The position numbers and the translations under genes were made by a program. Under the pieces are notes generated by a model, which did no database searches, was not told the DNA's origin, and saw nothing but the letters and a program-made list of their open reading frames with translations. A DNA stretch of 64,000 nucleotides from Stomoxys calcitrans (lineage: Eukaryota; Arthropoda; Insecta; Diptera; Muscidae): NCBI RefSeq assembly GCF_963082655.1, contig NC_081552.1:197826781-197890780 (forward strand). The letters are read 5' to 3'. This document shows, piece after piece, positions 55,835 to 64,000 of this stretch (positions are counted from its first letter, which is position 1; every line of letters starts with the position of its first letter).

Positions 55835-57012
55835 ACCCATTGACATACAGATTAATTGTGAGGCACCCACTGCGGCTATGGGACTTAAGGCAATGTGAGA
55901 AGGGATTGAGGATGGGAGCAGCTCATACCATCGCGGTATAAACGAGGCGACGATTGGAAACTTGGAAGGAAGAGAAGAGGTTTCCTATCGGATACCTGAG
56001 AAGAACCTTGAAGTCGAGTGCAAGGCACTACTGCCATCGGCACAGTTTTGGATTGACGGAACCCTAGTATTGCCATCTGGAAGATCATATTACACGGATA
56101 GATCAAAGCTAGAGGACAGTGTGGGCCTGGGGGTTTACATTGAGAACCCCGGGACTGAGATCTGTTTTAGACTGTCTGACCATAATACAGTCCTGAAGGC
56201 GGAGATCCGGGCGATCATGGAATGGGTGAAAAAGTGTTGTGCTAACGCGAGGACGTCGAGTGTGAACATCTTTACGGACAGTAAAATTGGTATAAGGGCA
56301 ATATCAACCAGGACGGTAAGGTCACGAACAGTTTTGCAGTGTTAGAAGGAGATTAACGGCTTCTCTGAGGATGGCAAAATCCGCCTCGTTTGGGTGCCGG
56401 GCCATAAAGGGCCATAAGGGGAAATGAAAGAGCAGATGATTTGCCGGTGAAGGCCAGAGGTTTGCCGTCGACAAACTTGGTCAACCCGAAGCCTTTCGTG
56501 TCGACGCAGGCCGAATTAAAGGCGTGGGTGATTAATGTGCATGCAACCCTGTGGAACAGCGAAACGACAGGTAGAATGGCGAAACCCCTATGGGGGGTCC
56601 AGATCGTGAGAAGATGAGGCTATTACTGAATGGAAGTAAGAAGGAGGTCAGTATAGCTATTGGTATCATAAGGGGACACATAGGACTGTGAGCTTACTTA
56701 TGTAAAATCGGTGCTGCAAGTGACGGCATATATAGGGCATGCGGGGTTAATAATGAGACGTTGGGGCATTTCTGTTGTCATTGCCCGGCTTTCGGGTCTA
56801 ACAGATACCGGCACTAAGGTGGAGACACAATACCAGACATGAACCAACTTAGGGGAGTGGTATTGAAAACAATTAAGGATTTTGTAAGTAGCACGGAATT
56901 CCTAACTTAAAATTTTCTTTTTAAGAGGTTACTTTATAGTTTTTAGGTGTATATCCATAGTGGCATGGGGCGGATTAATATCTACACCCTCTCTTCAACC
57001 TAGCCTAACCTA
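55835..57012 (+). pseudogene. RNase-H-type LINE, 5'-truncated insertion with long duplications
   Basis: Starts inside the RT-RNase H bridge. The frame at 55962-56345 gives SYYTDRSKLEDSVGLGVYIE (first Asp), LKAEIRAIMEWV (Glu) and SVNIFTDSKIGIRAI (Asp). After a stop at 56343, other frames give RLVWVPGHKG, ERADDL, WNSETTGRMAKP and HFCCHCPAFGSNRYRH. The 3' UTR ends CATAGTGGCATGGGGCGG and CAACCTAGCCTAACC. It is flanked by diverged 20-bp duplications of the B unit (TGTTAGGCT.TTC.ACAT..CCG; 55812-55834 and 57013-57033). The catalytic serine-bearing DGS is DRS here, a likely damaging change. Confidence 0.9.
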
Positions 57013-57339
57013 TGTTAGGCTCTTCGACATCCGTGTATGGTTCCGATTGGGCTATATTTGTATATGGCTACCAAAAAGTCCCATATTTTGCTCTACAAAA
57101 TTGAACAATGACTTGTAATTATTAGACCACGCAGTTTCCGTGTTGAATTAGGTTTAAATCGGACTCTATTTCGATATAGCTACTATGGGGGGCATACATT
57201 ATGCATTTTTCACCAGATTATGACGAAAGGTGGTTTACATACATTATATACCCGCGGTGATGGGTATCCAAAGTTCGGCCCGGCCAAACTTTACGCCTTT
57301 TTACTTTTAATTATTCCTTTGTTTCTCGGAGTGATCCTT

Positions 57340-57770
57340 ATTGTTTTCCGGGGGCAGATTAGTGACCCAGCGCCCCAACCGCATGGGTTTTGTGGGATCG
57401 CACATGAATCACTCGTTGTCGCGAGCCGCTTGCTCCAAGATACGACGCTCGCCTCCAACCGCCCCCAAACTGGGAACAGACGCTAATGTTTGCCATTGGT
57501 TATTTGAAGGCGCCAATAACTCGCCTTGTCATCTCGAGTATCATTGGCACTCAGTATTTAATTAAGAGCCAGTGCCACCTGACTCCTCACTGAGACTCTC
57601 CTCTCGAAAAACGCTGACTGCCCGCGGCCGCATATGCAGCTACTCCGCATAAAAACGGAACTTTCCACTATCCGCAATCTGCGGAAAGGCCCGGTAGGTT
57701 TCAGCTAAGTTTCCCGTGATTACGATGGACACCACAAAAGTCGGAGCTCAAAGTTCCAGCACGTGTAATC
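57340..57770 (-). mobile_element. RTE 5' UTR, solo, reverse
   Basis: Reverse of the UTR: TTTCCGGGGGCAGATTAGTG, TTGGTTATTTGAAGGCGCCA, CTCCTCACTGAGACTCTCCT, GCAGCTACTCCGCATAAAAA and GGGCCCGGTAGG-like text. The endonuclease start is missing, since R153-B lies on that side. Confidence 0.8.
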
Positions 57771-57780
57771 AGCGATGGCG

Positions 57781-58044
57781 CTATTGATGAGGCCCTAACC
57801 AGGCATCCGAAACGTCCACCAATGGTGTGTTGTCTGTGTCCTTACCGCCTGTAAGTCTGGAGATTATTTTTCTGTAATCAATTTTTCTGAGCAGCCTGTA
57901 TCCCTCCCCTTTTGGGAGATTTATAAAGTTTACTCGTTTTGTTCTCCAATTTCGATAATTCAGGGGTATTGCATGGAGGACCAGCATTCGTAACGTGTCG
58001 AGCAGTATCCTAACAAAATATAAGAAGAAATATTGTAATGTCAA
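57781..58044 (-). other. Unidentified 87-codon open frame
   Basis: Open on the minus strand and ending near 57781. The peptide is mixed and protein-like (FINLPKGEGYRLLRKIDYRK, IISRLTGGKDTDNTPLVDVS) and not built from any listed repeat. It sits just upstream of the reverse RTE 5' UTR and just before MITE 4. It could be a piece of a cellular exon, part of another transposon, or chance. I do not recognise it. Confidence 0.35.
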
Positions 58045-58048
58045 TGTA

Positions 58049-58285
58049 TGGGTTGCCCAAAAAGTAATTGCGGATTTTTCATATAGTCGGCGTTGACAAA
58101 TTTTTTCAACGGCTTGTGACTCTGTAATTGCATTCTTTCTTCTGTCAGTTATCAGCTGTTATTTTTAGCTTGCTTTAGAAAAAAAAGTGTAAAAAAAGTA
58201 TATTTGATTAAAGTTCATTCTAAGTTTTATTAAAAATGCATTTACTTTCTATTAAAAGATCCGCAATTACTTTTTGGGCAACCCA
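58049..58285. mobile_element. Mariner-type MITE 4
   Basis: 237 bp, ends TGGGTTGCCC and GGGCAACCCA, TA at 58047-58048 and 58286-58287. One base is missing from each outer end relative to MITE 1. Confidence 0.95.
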
Positions 58286-58287
58286 TA

Positions 58288-59157
58288 TAGTTCTAAGTAT
58301 ACTTTATTTTACGATTTGTAATTATTTAGGAAATCCTAACGAGTTTTGCGTTTGGTATTCAAAGTCCAATGGAATCTTGGCGTCCAGGATATGCCAATAA
58401 TATAAACCTTAACACAAAATAGCACTTTGTCATTCAAGCACCTGACTTGCAGTATCCTTAATTCTTGTTTAGTTTAGAAAGGCCATATACTACAGAAATA
58501 CAATATTTGTGGTGAAGTAGTGTTGTCTTGCAAGCATTCTTAGTTATTGCCCGAAATAGATTCTTGCTTAACGATTTCACACTACAACATATCACAAGGA
58601 TATATATTAGAAATATTTTGTTTTTCCCAAGGATTCTAAGACCTACTCTGTTACATTGTGGGAAAAGCTTTACCAAACTTGCCATGAATGGCAATGATTT
58701 GTTTGGCCATCCATATTAAAGGGTTAATTACTTTTTGTTATTGTGATTGTGATTTGCCTTCAAAGTATCTTTCCCAAAGACCCTTTCACTCAGCCGCATG
58801 CCCACAAAGCATAAAATGATTATGCTGCAAAATGTGAAAAAAATGTAACAAAGGTCGTTGCTTATTATTTGTTTCAAAAGAATCCTTTCACTTATATGAC
58901 ATAATGAAAACGATTATCAATATAAATAAGCAGCATTGATTGACAGCAATAATTTGCGCAGTAATCTGCTAATCCTCTTCAAAATATAAACTGAAATGAG
59001 GAACGTATACATATATAAAAATTCTTTTAAAGCGCAATAAAATTGCCAGGGACAAGTATTAAATTCGTGACATATGTAACATTTACCACAACTTTTATAA
59101 CGATGAAGATTTTCCGTTATATTAAATATTATGGCAATCATGAGAGAAGAAATAATT
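58288..59157. other. No recognised gene or repeat
   Basis: Unassigned AT-rich sequence. Two overlapping frames around 58460-58720 on opposite strands have no recognisable motif. Confidence 0.5.
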
Positions 59158-59579
59158 ATTATACCCACCACCATAGGATGGGGATATACTAACCTAGTCA
59201 TTCCGTTTACAACACTTCGAAATATTGATCTGGGATCCTATAAAGAATATATATTCTGGATCGTCAAGACACTCTGACTTGAACTAGCCATGTCCGTCCG
59301 TCCGTCCATCTGTCGAAATCACGATACAAGTCGAACGCGTAAAGCTAGCCGCTTGAAATTTTGCACTGATTCTTTATATTGATGTATGTCGTTGGGCATT
59401 GCAAATGGGCCATATCAGTTGAGATTTGGAAATTTTGTATGTGGTGTTCCATTTCGAACAACTGTGCCAAGTACGGTCCAAATCGGGTTATAACCTGATA
59501 TAGCTCCCATAAAAACCGATTTCCCGATTTTACTTCTTGAGAAGCCACAAATTTCGTCCGAATTGGCTAAAATTTTGCA
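59158..59579 (-). repeat. R153-F right module and one unit
   Basis: TTATACCCACCACCATAGGA, TAGTCATTCCGTTTACAACA, CGTCCATCTGTCGAAATCAC, then one F unit. It joins R153-G at about 59580. Confidence 0.8.
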
Positions 59580-60330
59580 CATAGTCTCACTATTTCAAAT
59601 TTCATCGAAATCGGATGAAAAATGTGCGTTTTATGGGCTCAATACTCTATATCGGGAGATCGGTCTATAAGGCAGCTATATCCAAATATGGCCCGAACTG
59701 GTCGATATTCAACAGAAAGGTTTAGAGGGTTACCAGAACTCACTGTGCCAAATTTCATCGAAATAGCATGAAACATGCTCCTTTTATAGGCTCATTAAAC
59801 AATATCGGAAGATCGGTATATATGGCAGCTATATCCAAATAAGGTCCGATCTGTACCACATTTGACAGAAATGGCTAGGGGTCTACCAGAACACACTGTG
59901 CCAAATTTCATCGAATTCGGGTAATAAATGGTTTTTTTATGGCCTCAATACCCTATATCGGGAGATCGGGTGGTCGGTCTAAGGGCAGCTATATCCAAAT
60001 ATGGTCCGATCTGGACGATATTCCAAAAAAAGGTTTGTAACGATACCAGAACTCGCTGTGCCAAATTTCATCGAAATAGAATGAAAAATTTTCCTTTTAT
60101 AGGCTCATTACTCTATATCAGGAGATCGGTCTACAGGCAGCTATATCCAAATATAGTCCGATCTGGACCACAATTCACACCGGAATTTGTAAGGGTCTAC
60201 CAGAACTCACTGTGCCAAATTTGATTGAAATCGGATGAAAAATTACCAATTTATTGCCTCAAGACTTTAAGTCTGGAGATTGGTCTATATAGCGGCTATA
60301 TATAACTGAAATCCGATTTTGTGAGATCAG
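59580..60330 (+). repeat. R153-G array
   Basis: A fifth subfamily: AAATTTCATCGAAATCGGAT, TTTTATAGGCTCATTA, ATATCGGGAGATCGGTCTAT and TACCAGAACTCACTGTGCC. Phases are 59659, 59812, 59965 and 60125 (153, 153, 160; the last carries a short GGTGGTCGG insertion). No ends are present. Confidence 0.85.
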
Positions 60331-60369
60331 AAGATCAATGAATACGAAATCATCAAAAATTTTTGGAAA

Positions 60370-61033
60370 AATGTTTTTATACCCAAGATATCTGCAAAAT
60401 TATAAATACCCAGCTTTTGGATATAAATGGGTAAATACCCAAAAGGTATTTACCCCATAAATTGGGATAAATATCTGCAAATGGGCTATATAGGTTGAGA
60501 TTTGGATATAGTTCCATATAAAACGATTTACCGATTAGGCTTCTTGAGCCCCAGGAAGCCACAATTTTCATCCGAATAGGCTGAGATTTTGCAAGCCGTG
60601 TTCTGTTATGACTTCCAACAACTGTGTCAGGTACGGTCCAAATCGGTCTATAACCTGATATAGCTCCAATATAATCCGATCTCCTGATTTGACTTCTTGA
60701 GCCTTTACAAGCCGCAATTTTTGTTCAATTAAGCTACAATTTTGCACAATGTGTTCTGTTATGACTTCCAACAACTGTGCCAAGTACTGATTTGGCTCCC
60801 ATATAATCCGATGTCCCGGTTTGACTTCTTGAGGCCTCCTAAGTACGGTTCAAATCGGTTTATAACCTGATAAATCTGTCTCTCGATTATCCTTGTTCGG
60901 TTCCCTGAAACTTTAATTTTGCCAGTTTAACGGAAGTTTGGTATGTAGAATAAAATTTTCCCCTTCAAGCAAATTTGGTTTGTAAAAATTTTTAGCAGAA
61001 TCCATTGCAGTGGGTTCCAAAGATTCGGCCCGA
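60370..61033 (-). mobile_element. R153-F element, reverse, odd right end
   Basis: TTTTTATACCCAAGATATCT, a short palindrome-rich stretch, then three to four F units, the F leader (GTTCGGTTCCCTGAAACTTT), GAATCCATTGCAGTGGG and hairpin TTCGGCCCGACCGAA (61024-61038), whose last bases start the next tandem unit. Confidence 0.8.
60429..60455. repeat. Perfect 11-bp hairpin
   Basis: GGGTAAATACC pairs with GGTATTTACCC around a 5-nt loop. It lies in the unusual right end of the surrounding R153-F. Confidence 0.85.
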
Positions 61034-62100
61034 CCGAACTTAGCACACTTTCAATTGTGTTTTGGTCAACTATGTTGTCACCTCTTAAGGGTATCATCTC
61101 CAACTTTACTCCGGTGGATGACAGGCTACGGAATAACTATCGCACAACACAGGCTGAAACTTTGGGCTCCAACTTGTGTGGTGTCCATCGTTATCAAGGG
61201 AAGCTAAGACAAAAGCTAGCTGGCGCGTCCACATGTTGTGGATAGTGGAAAGCTCCGATTTTATGCGGAGTAGCTGCCGAACTTAGCACACTTTTACTTG
61301 TGTTTTGGTCAACTATATTGTCACCTCTTTAGGGTGTCCAACTTCTCTCCGGTGGATGAGAGGCTACGGGATAACTATCAGCACCACACCGGCTGGAACT
61401 TTGGGCTCCAACTTGTGTGGTGTCCATCGTTATCAAGGGAAGCTAAGATAAAAGCTACCGGGCGCGTCCACAGGTTGCGGATAGTGAGAAGCTCCGATTT
61501 TATGCGGAGAAGCTGCAAATGCGGCTGCGGGTAGTCAGCGATTTTCGAGAGAAGAGTGAGGAGTCAGGTGGCACTGGCTCTTAATTTAATACTGAGTGCC
61601 AATGATACCTGAGATAACAAGGCGAGCTATTGGCGCCTTCAAATAACCAATGGCAAACATCAGCGTCTGTTCCCAGGTTAGGGACGGCTGGAGGCGAGTG
61701 TTGGATCTTGGAGCATGCGGCTCGGTATAACGACGAATACATTTGCGGTCCCACAATGCTTATGTGGTTGAGGCGCTGGGCCAATAACCCGCCCCCGGTA
61801 AACTATAAGAAGAATTCTGGGAAACAAAGGAATAGTAAAAACGGACCTCCCTAACGTCGATGAACCACGCAAACGAAAGAAGGACCATGATTTGCGGATC
61901 TGCACCTCGAATGTCCGCACTCTCTATAGAGAGGGTGCAGTATAGGCGATGGTGGTTGTATTGTAGAAGTTTAAGGCAGATATTACCGCCTTACAGGAAG
62001 TGCGATGGACCGGCAACGGCATCACAACAACACCAAGCGGTAACGAACTATAGCACGAGCAATGAATTTGGCTGTGGATTCATTGTTAGTTGAATACTAA
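61034..62100 (+). mobile_element. RTE copy: tandemly duplicated 5' region plus endonuclease start
   Basis: Two 243-bp units (61034 and 61277) each begin with the R153-F tail CCGAACTTAGCACACTTT. Next comes GTTTTGGTCAACTAT, a patch resembling endonuclease text (CTCCGGTGGATGA), then 5' UTR (AACTTGTGTGGTGTCCATCG). The second unit runs on into full 5' UTR, GTAACCCGCCCC-type text and broken EN (ICGSAPRMSALSIERV shifted; GCGFIVS) before R127 interrupts at about 62100. Confidence 0.85.
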
Positions 62101-62111
62101 AACAACTTATC

Positions 62112-62363
62112 TCCAGCTTTAAGATTAGAAAACGTATCTGATATCCAATTGTCGGACCAAAAGTTTGGGGGACCACCCCAACTCCCAAAACACCCCTTAA
62201 TCGGACATAGGGACTCAAATGAAAGGTATTTGCGAGTAAAATACCGACCTGATATCCAAATGTGGGACAAAGTTTCTGGGAGACCAACCCTTCCCCAAAC
62301 AGGACTTATTTACTGACCATGCCAATATGGAGCTTCAAGGTACTTGAGTGTAGAATACAAATC
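62112..62363 (-). repeat. R127 fragment between two RTE pieces
   Basis: Reverse units (GGACTCAAATGAAAGGTATT, ACCATGCCAATATGGAGC). On the right it joins RTE leader text (GAGAAACAAAGGAATAG) directly. Confidence 0.8.
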
Positions 62364-62438
62364 AGAGAAACAAAGGAATAGTAAAAACGGAACCCCTCAA
62401 CGCTGACGACCCACGCAAACGAAAAAAAGGACCATGTT

Positions 62439-63190
62439 GTGCGGATCTGCACCTGGAATGTCCGCACTCTTTATAGAGAAGGTGCAGTATACGCGCTAGC
62501 GGATGTATTAGAGAAGTACAAGGCAGATATTACCGCCTTAGAGGAAGTGCGTTGGACTGGGAATGGCGTCACTACAACACCAAACGGTGAAGAACTATAC
62601 TATAGCTGCCATAACACGAGACATGAATTTGGCTGTGGATTTGTGGTTAATCGGAGATTGAAACACCTTGTCTCCGGCTTTACTCCGGTGGATGAGAGGC
62701 TAGCCACAATCCGCATAAAAGCCATTTCTTCAATATCAGCCTTATTTGTGCCCATGTCTCCACGAAAGACGGGGCCGAGCAGACCAAGGATATTTTCTAC
62801 GAGCGCCTAGTGAGAGAATATGACCGCTGCCCGCCCATTAAAATCGTTCTGGGAGATTTTAATGGGAAGATGGGGAAGGAAGTTATCTTTGGTCCAACAT
62901 CGGGAGAATAAAGCTCCCCCGAGATAACGTCCAATAAAGGGATAAGGCTAATAGATTTCGCCGCGGCAAAAAACATGGTAGTTAGTAGCACCAGATTTCA
63001 ACATAAAAATATTCACAAAGTCACATGGCTGCCACCCGATCAAAACACGAGAAACCAAATTGATAACGTTGTGATGCATGGAAGACGTTCATCCAGCGTG
63101 TTAGATGTACAATCGATCCGTGGAGCGAATATAGATTCGGATCACTACCTTGTTGCGGCAAAGGTTCGCCCCCGTTTGAATATGGCGTGA
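62439..63190 (+). pseudogene. RTE endonuclease domain, best-preserved copy
   Basis: 62439-62705 is open and clean: RICTWNVRTLYREGAVYALA, ADITALEEVRWTGNG, HEFGCGFVVNRRLKHLVSGF, TPVDERLATIRIKA. A frame shift follows IRIKA. GDFNGKMGKEVIFGP appears in another frame near 62860 (Asn present). From 62975, QIDNVVMHGRRSSSVLDVQS leads to GANIDSDHYLVAAKVRP, with the Asp-His pair kept. It is close in sequence to the 8-kb copy. Confidence 0.9.
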
Positions 63191-63213
63191 AAAGTACGAT
63201 CTGACACTGCACG

Positions 63214-63636
63214 TGTTGAGATGGAACAGCTGAAGTCTACTTGGAGGAGAAATGAGACATCACATGAGCCAAAAACAATTCAAATCTCAGATGGTTAGAG
63301 TAGATGAAACTTTGTTGCTCCAGTGCAAGATGGAAGACAAGAAATAGGAAAATTGAAACGAATTAGGATTGGATTGATTTAAGAGGATTTATTTTCGTAG
63401 TCCTACCAGTACAACGGTTGTAAGTGAACAAGAAGGTATGCTAACGAAATTCTATCGGAAGTCATCTTAGTATGATTGTCAAAATTATTCGTTAAGTTGT
63501 TGCTACCGCCGTTGTAGCATAAACTTGTGGCAACGTCTTAGATACATTAGATTGTACTTGAATTGTAATTGGATTTTTGAACGAAGTTTTAGGGATTTAG
63601 GTATGAGAATTTGTTTATGGTATTTTGGCATAAACA
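63214..63636. mobile_element. Solo LTR with 5-bp target-site duplication
   Basis: A 423-bp block starting TGTTGAGATGG and ending GGCATAAACA interrupts the RTE linker. The flanks carry GCACG on both sides (63209-63213 and 63637-63641). Removing the block and one GCACG gives the uninterrupted text seen at 8869-8880 (CTGCACGGAAGC). TG...CA ends with a 5-bp duplication fit an LTR left after recombination between two LTRs. Family (Bel/Pao, Gypsy or Copia) cannot be told. Confidence 0.92.
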
Positions 63637-64000
63637 GCACGGAAGCTTGACATTGAAAAGCTGAAAACACAACAGATGACAGCCGCATACTCCATTCGAC
63701 TGACGCAACTGCTTGATGAAAGCACTCCTTGTTCCGAAGATATAATGGAGCAGTGGCCATTGCCCACTCCATGAAAAATACCGCGGAATCCATACTTGGG
63801 TACCGGAAGCCTTCCCCAAAAATCCCATGGTACGACCAAGAGTGTCGAAATGCTACTGAAGCCAAGAATACGCCATGCAGAGCAAACCTGCAATCAGTAG
63901 CCAGAAGAAGGAGAGGTATTGGAAGAAAAGGAGATAGGAGAAATGTCTATTCCGCAGAAAGAAAAAGAAAATGGAAAGACGTGAGTATGAGCGAATTGAG

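Larger units (their letters stand above)
54148..57308 (-). mobile_element. R153-B element, reverse, interrupted by a MITE and a LINE
   Basis: TTTTTATACCCACCCCTGAAG, reversed module (split by the MITE at 54246), about seven units to 55811, the LINE, then the last unit, the B leader (TCACCAGATTATGACGAAAG), GGTGATGGGTATCC, decayed hairpin TTCGGCCCGGCCAAA (57274-57288) and TTTACGCCTTTTTACTT. Two adjacent pairs of units near 55100-55500 and 55450-55840 are almost identical, indicating recent unit duplication. Confidence 0.9.
62364..64000 (+). mobile_element. RTE copy, endonuclease to linker, runs off the window
   Basis: Leader AAACAAAGGAATAGTAAAAA, EN, then the linker (ATTGAAAAGCTGAAAACACA, GAAAGCACTCCTTGTTCC), extending to TATGAGCGAATTGAG at the window edge, just before RT. 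A solo LTR splits it at 63214. Confidence 0.9.

Overview
This is repeat-dominated eukaryotic nuclear DNA. The families present (RTE-type and Jockey-type LINE fragments, a tRNA-derived SINE, mariner-type MITEs, a solo LTR, and abundant short-hairpin elements carrying tandem repeats) point to a higher (calyptrate) fly, most likely a muscid such as Stomoxys, Haematobia or Musca. The species call rests on my memory of similar repeats and is an inference. I found no intact cellular protein-coding gene, rRNA, functional tRNA or CRISPR array. All recognisable coding sequence is decayed retrotransposon.

The dominant component, about 25 kb by my own addition of the coordinates below, is one repeat superfamily that I call R153. 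Each element consists of tandem units of 152-153 bp. In well-preserved copies the array is bounded by an inverted pair (TATATACCCTCCACCAT / ATGGTGGAGGGTATATA in subfamily A). Outside one member of the pair lie a GC-rich hairpin, TTCGGCC(N)GGCCGAA, and a short tail (AACAAGTAAAAGCG...). Five sequence subfamilies (A, B, D, F, G) share this plan and almost the same unit length. Strand '+' is used when the hairpin is at the low coordinate and units read GATCGGTTTATATGG. The plan resembles DINE-1/Helentron-associated elements (HINEs), which have subterminal inverted repeats, central tandem repeats and a terminal stem-loop. No Rep/helicase gene is present, so that assignment is inferred from structure. 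A second, unrelated tandem family, R127, has units of about 127 bp and makes up roughly 8 kb.

Layout. 0-2.9 kb: Jockey-type RT fragment joined to an RNase-H LINE fragment, then an R127 array split by a full SINE. 3-8 kb: R153-A, a partial MITE, R127 and SINE pieces. 8-10.8 kb: decayed RTE element (endonuclease and reverse transcriptase). 10.8-20 kb: R153-F/A/D arrays with two MITEs, a nested SINE and an RNase-H LINE. 20-25.5 kb: R153-B, a palindromic switch into R153-D carrying a 560-bp GACA/GACG tract, and an R153-A copy nested in a CAG-rich inverted-repeat element. 26-36 kb: large R127 array split by a complete R153-B, then R153-F and A. 36.7-43.3 kb: palindromic MITE, R127 with a near-perfect 125-bp inverted repeat, R153-B/F. 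43.5-48.7 kb: R153-B and A, R127. 48.7-52.3 kb: longest RTE copy, internally rearranged. 54-57.3 kb: one R153-B element interrupted by a MITE and by a LINE with long target-site duplications. 57.3-64 kb: RTE 5' regions, R153-F/G and an RTE copy split by a solo LTR.

There is no operon-like gene cooperation. The useful biology is the order of nested insertions. SINE insertions are flanked by 11-bp duplications, MITEs by TA, the solo LTR by 5 bp, and the RNase-H LINE by about 20 bp. Spacing between about 2.9 kb and 59 kb includes several stretches with no repeat or gene that I can recognise; these are listed.
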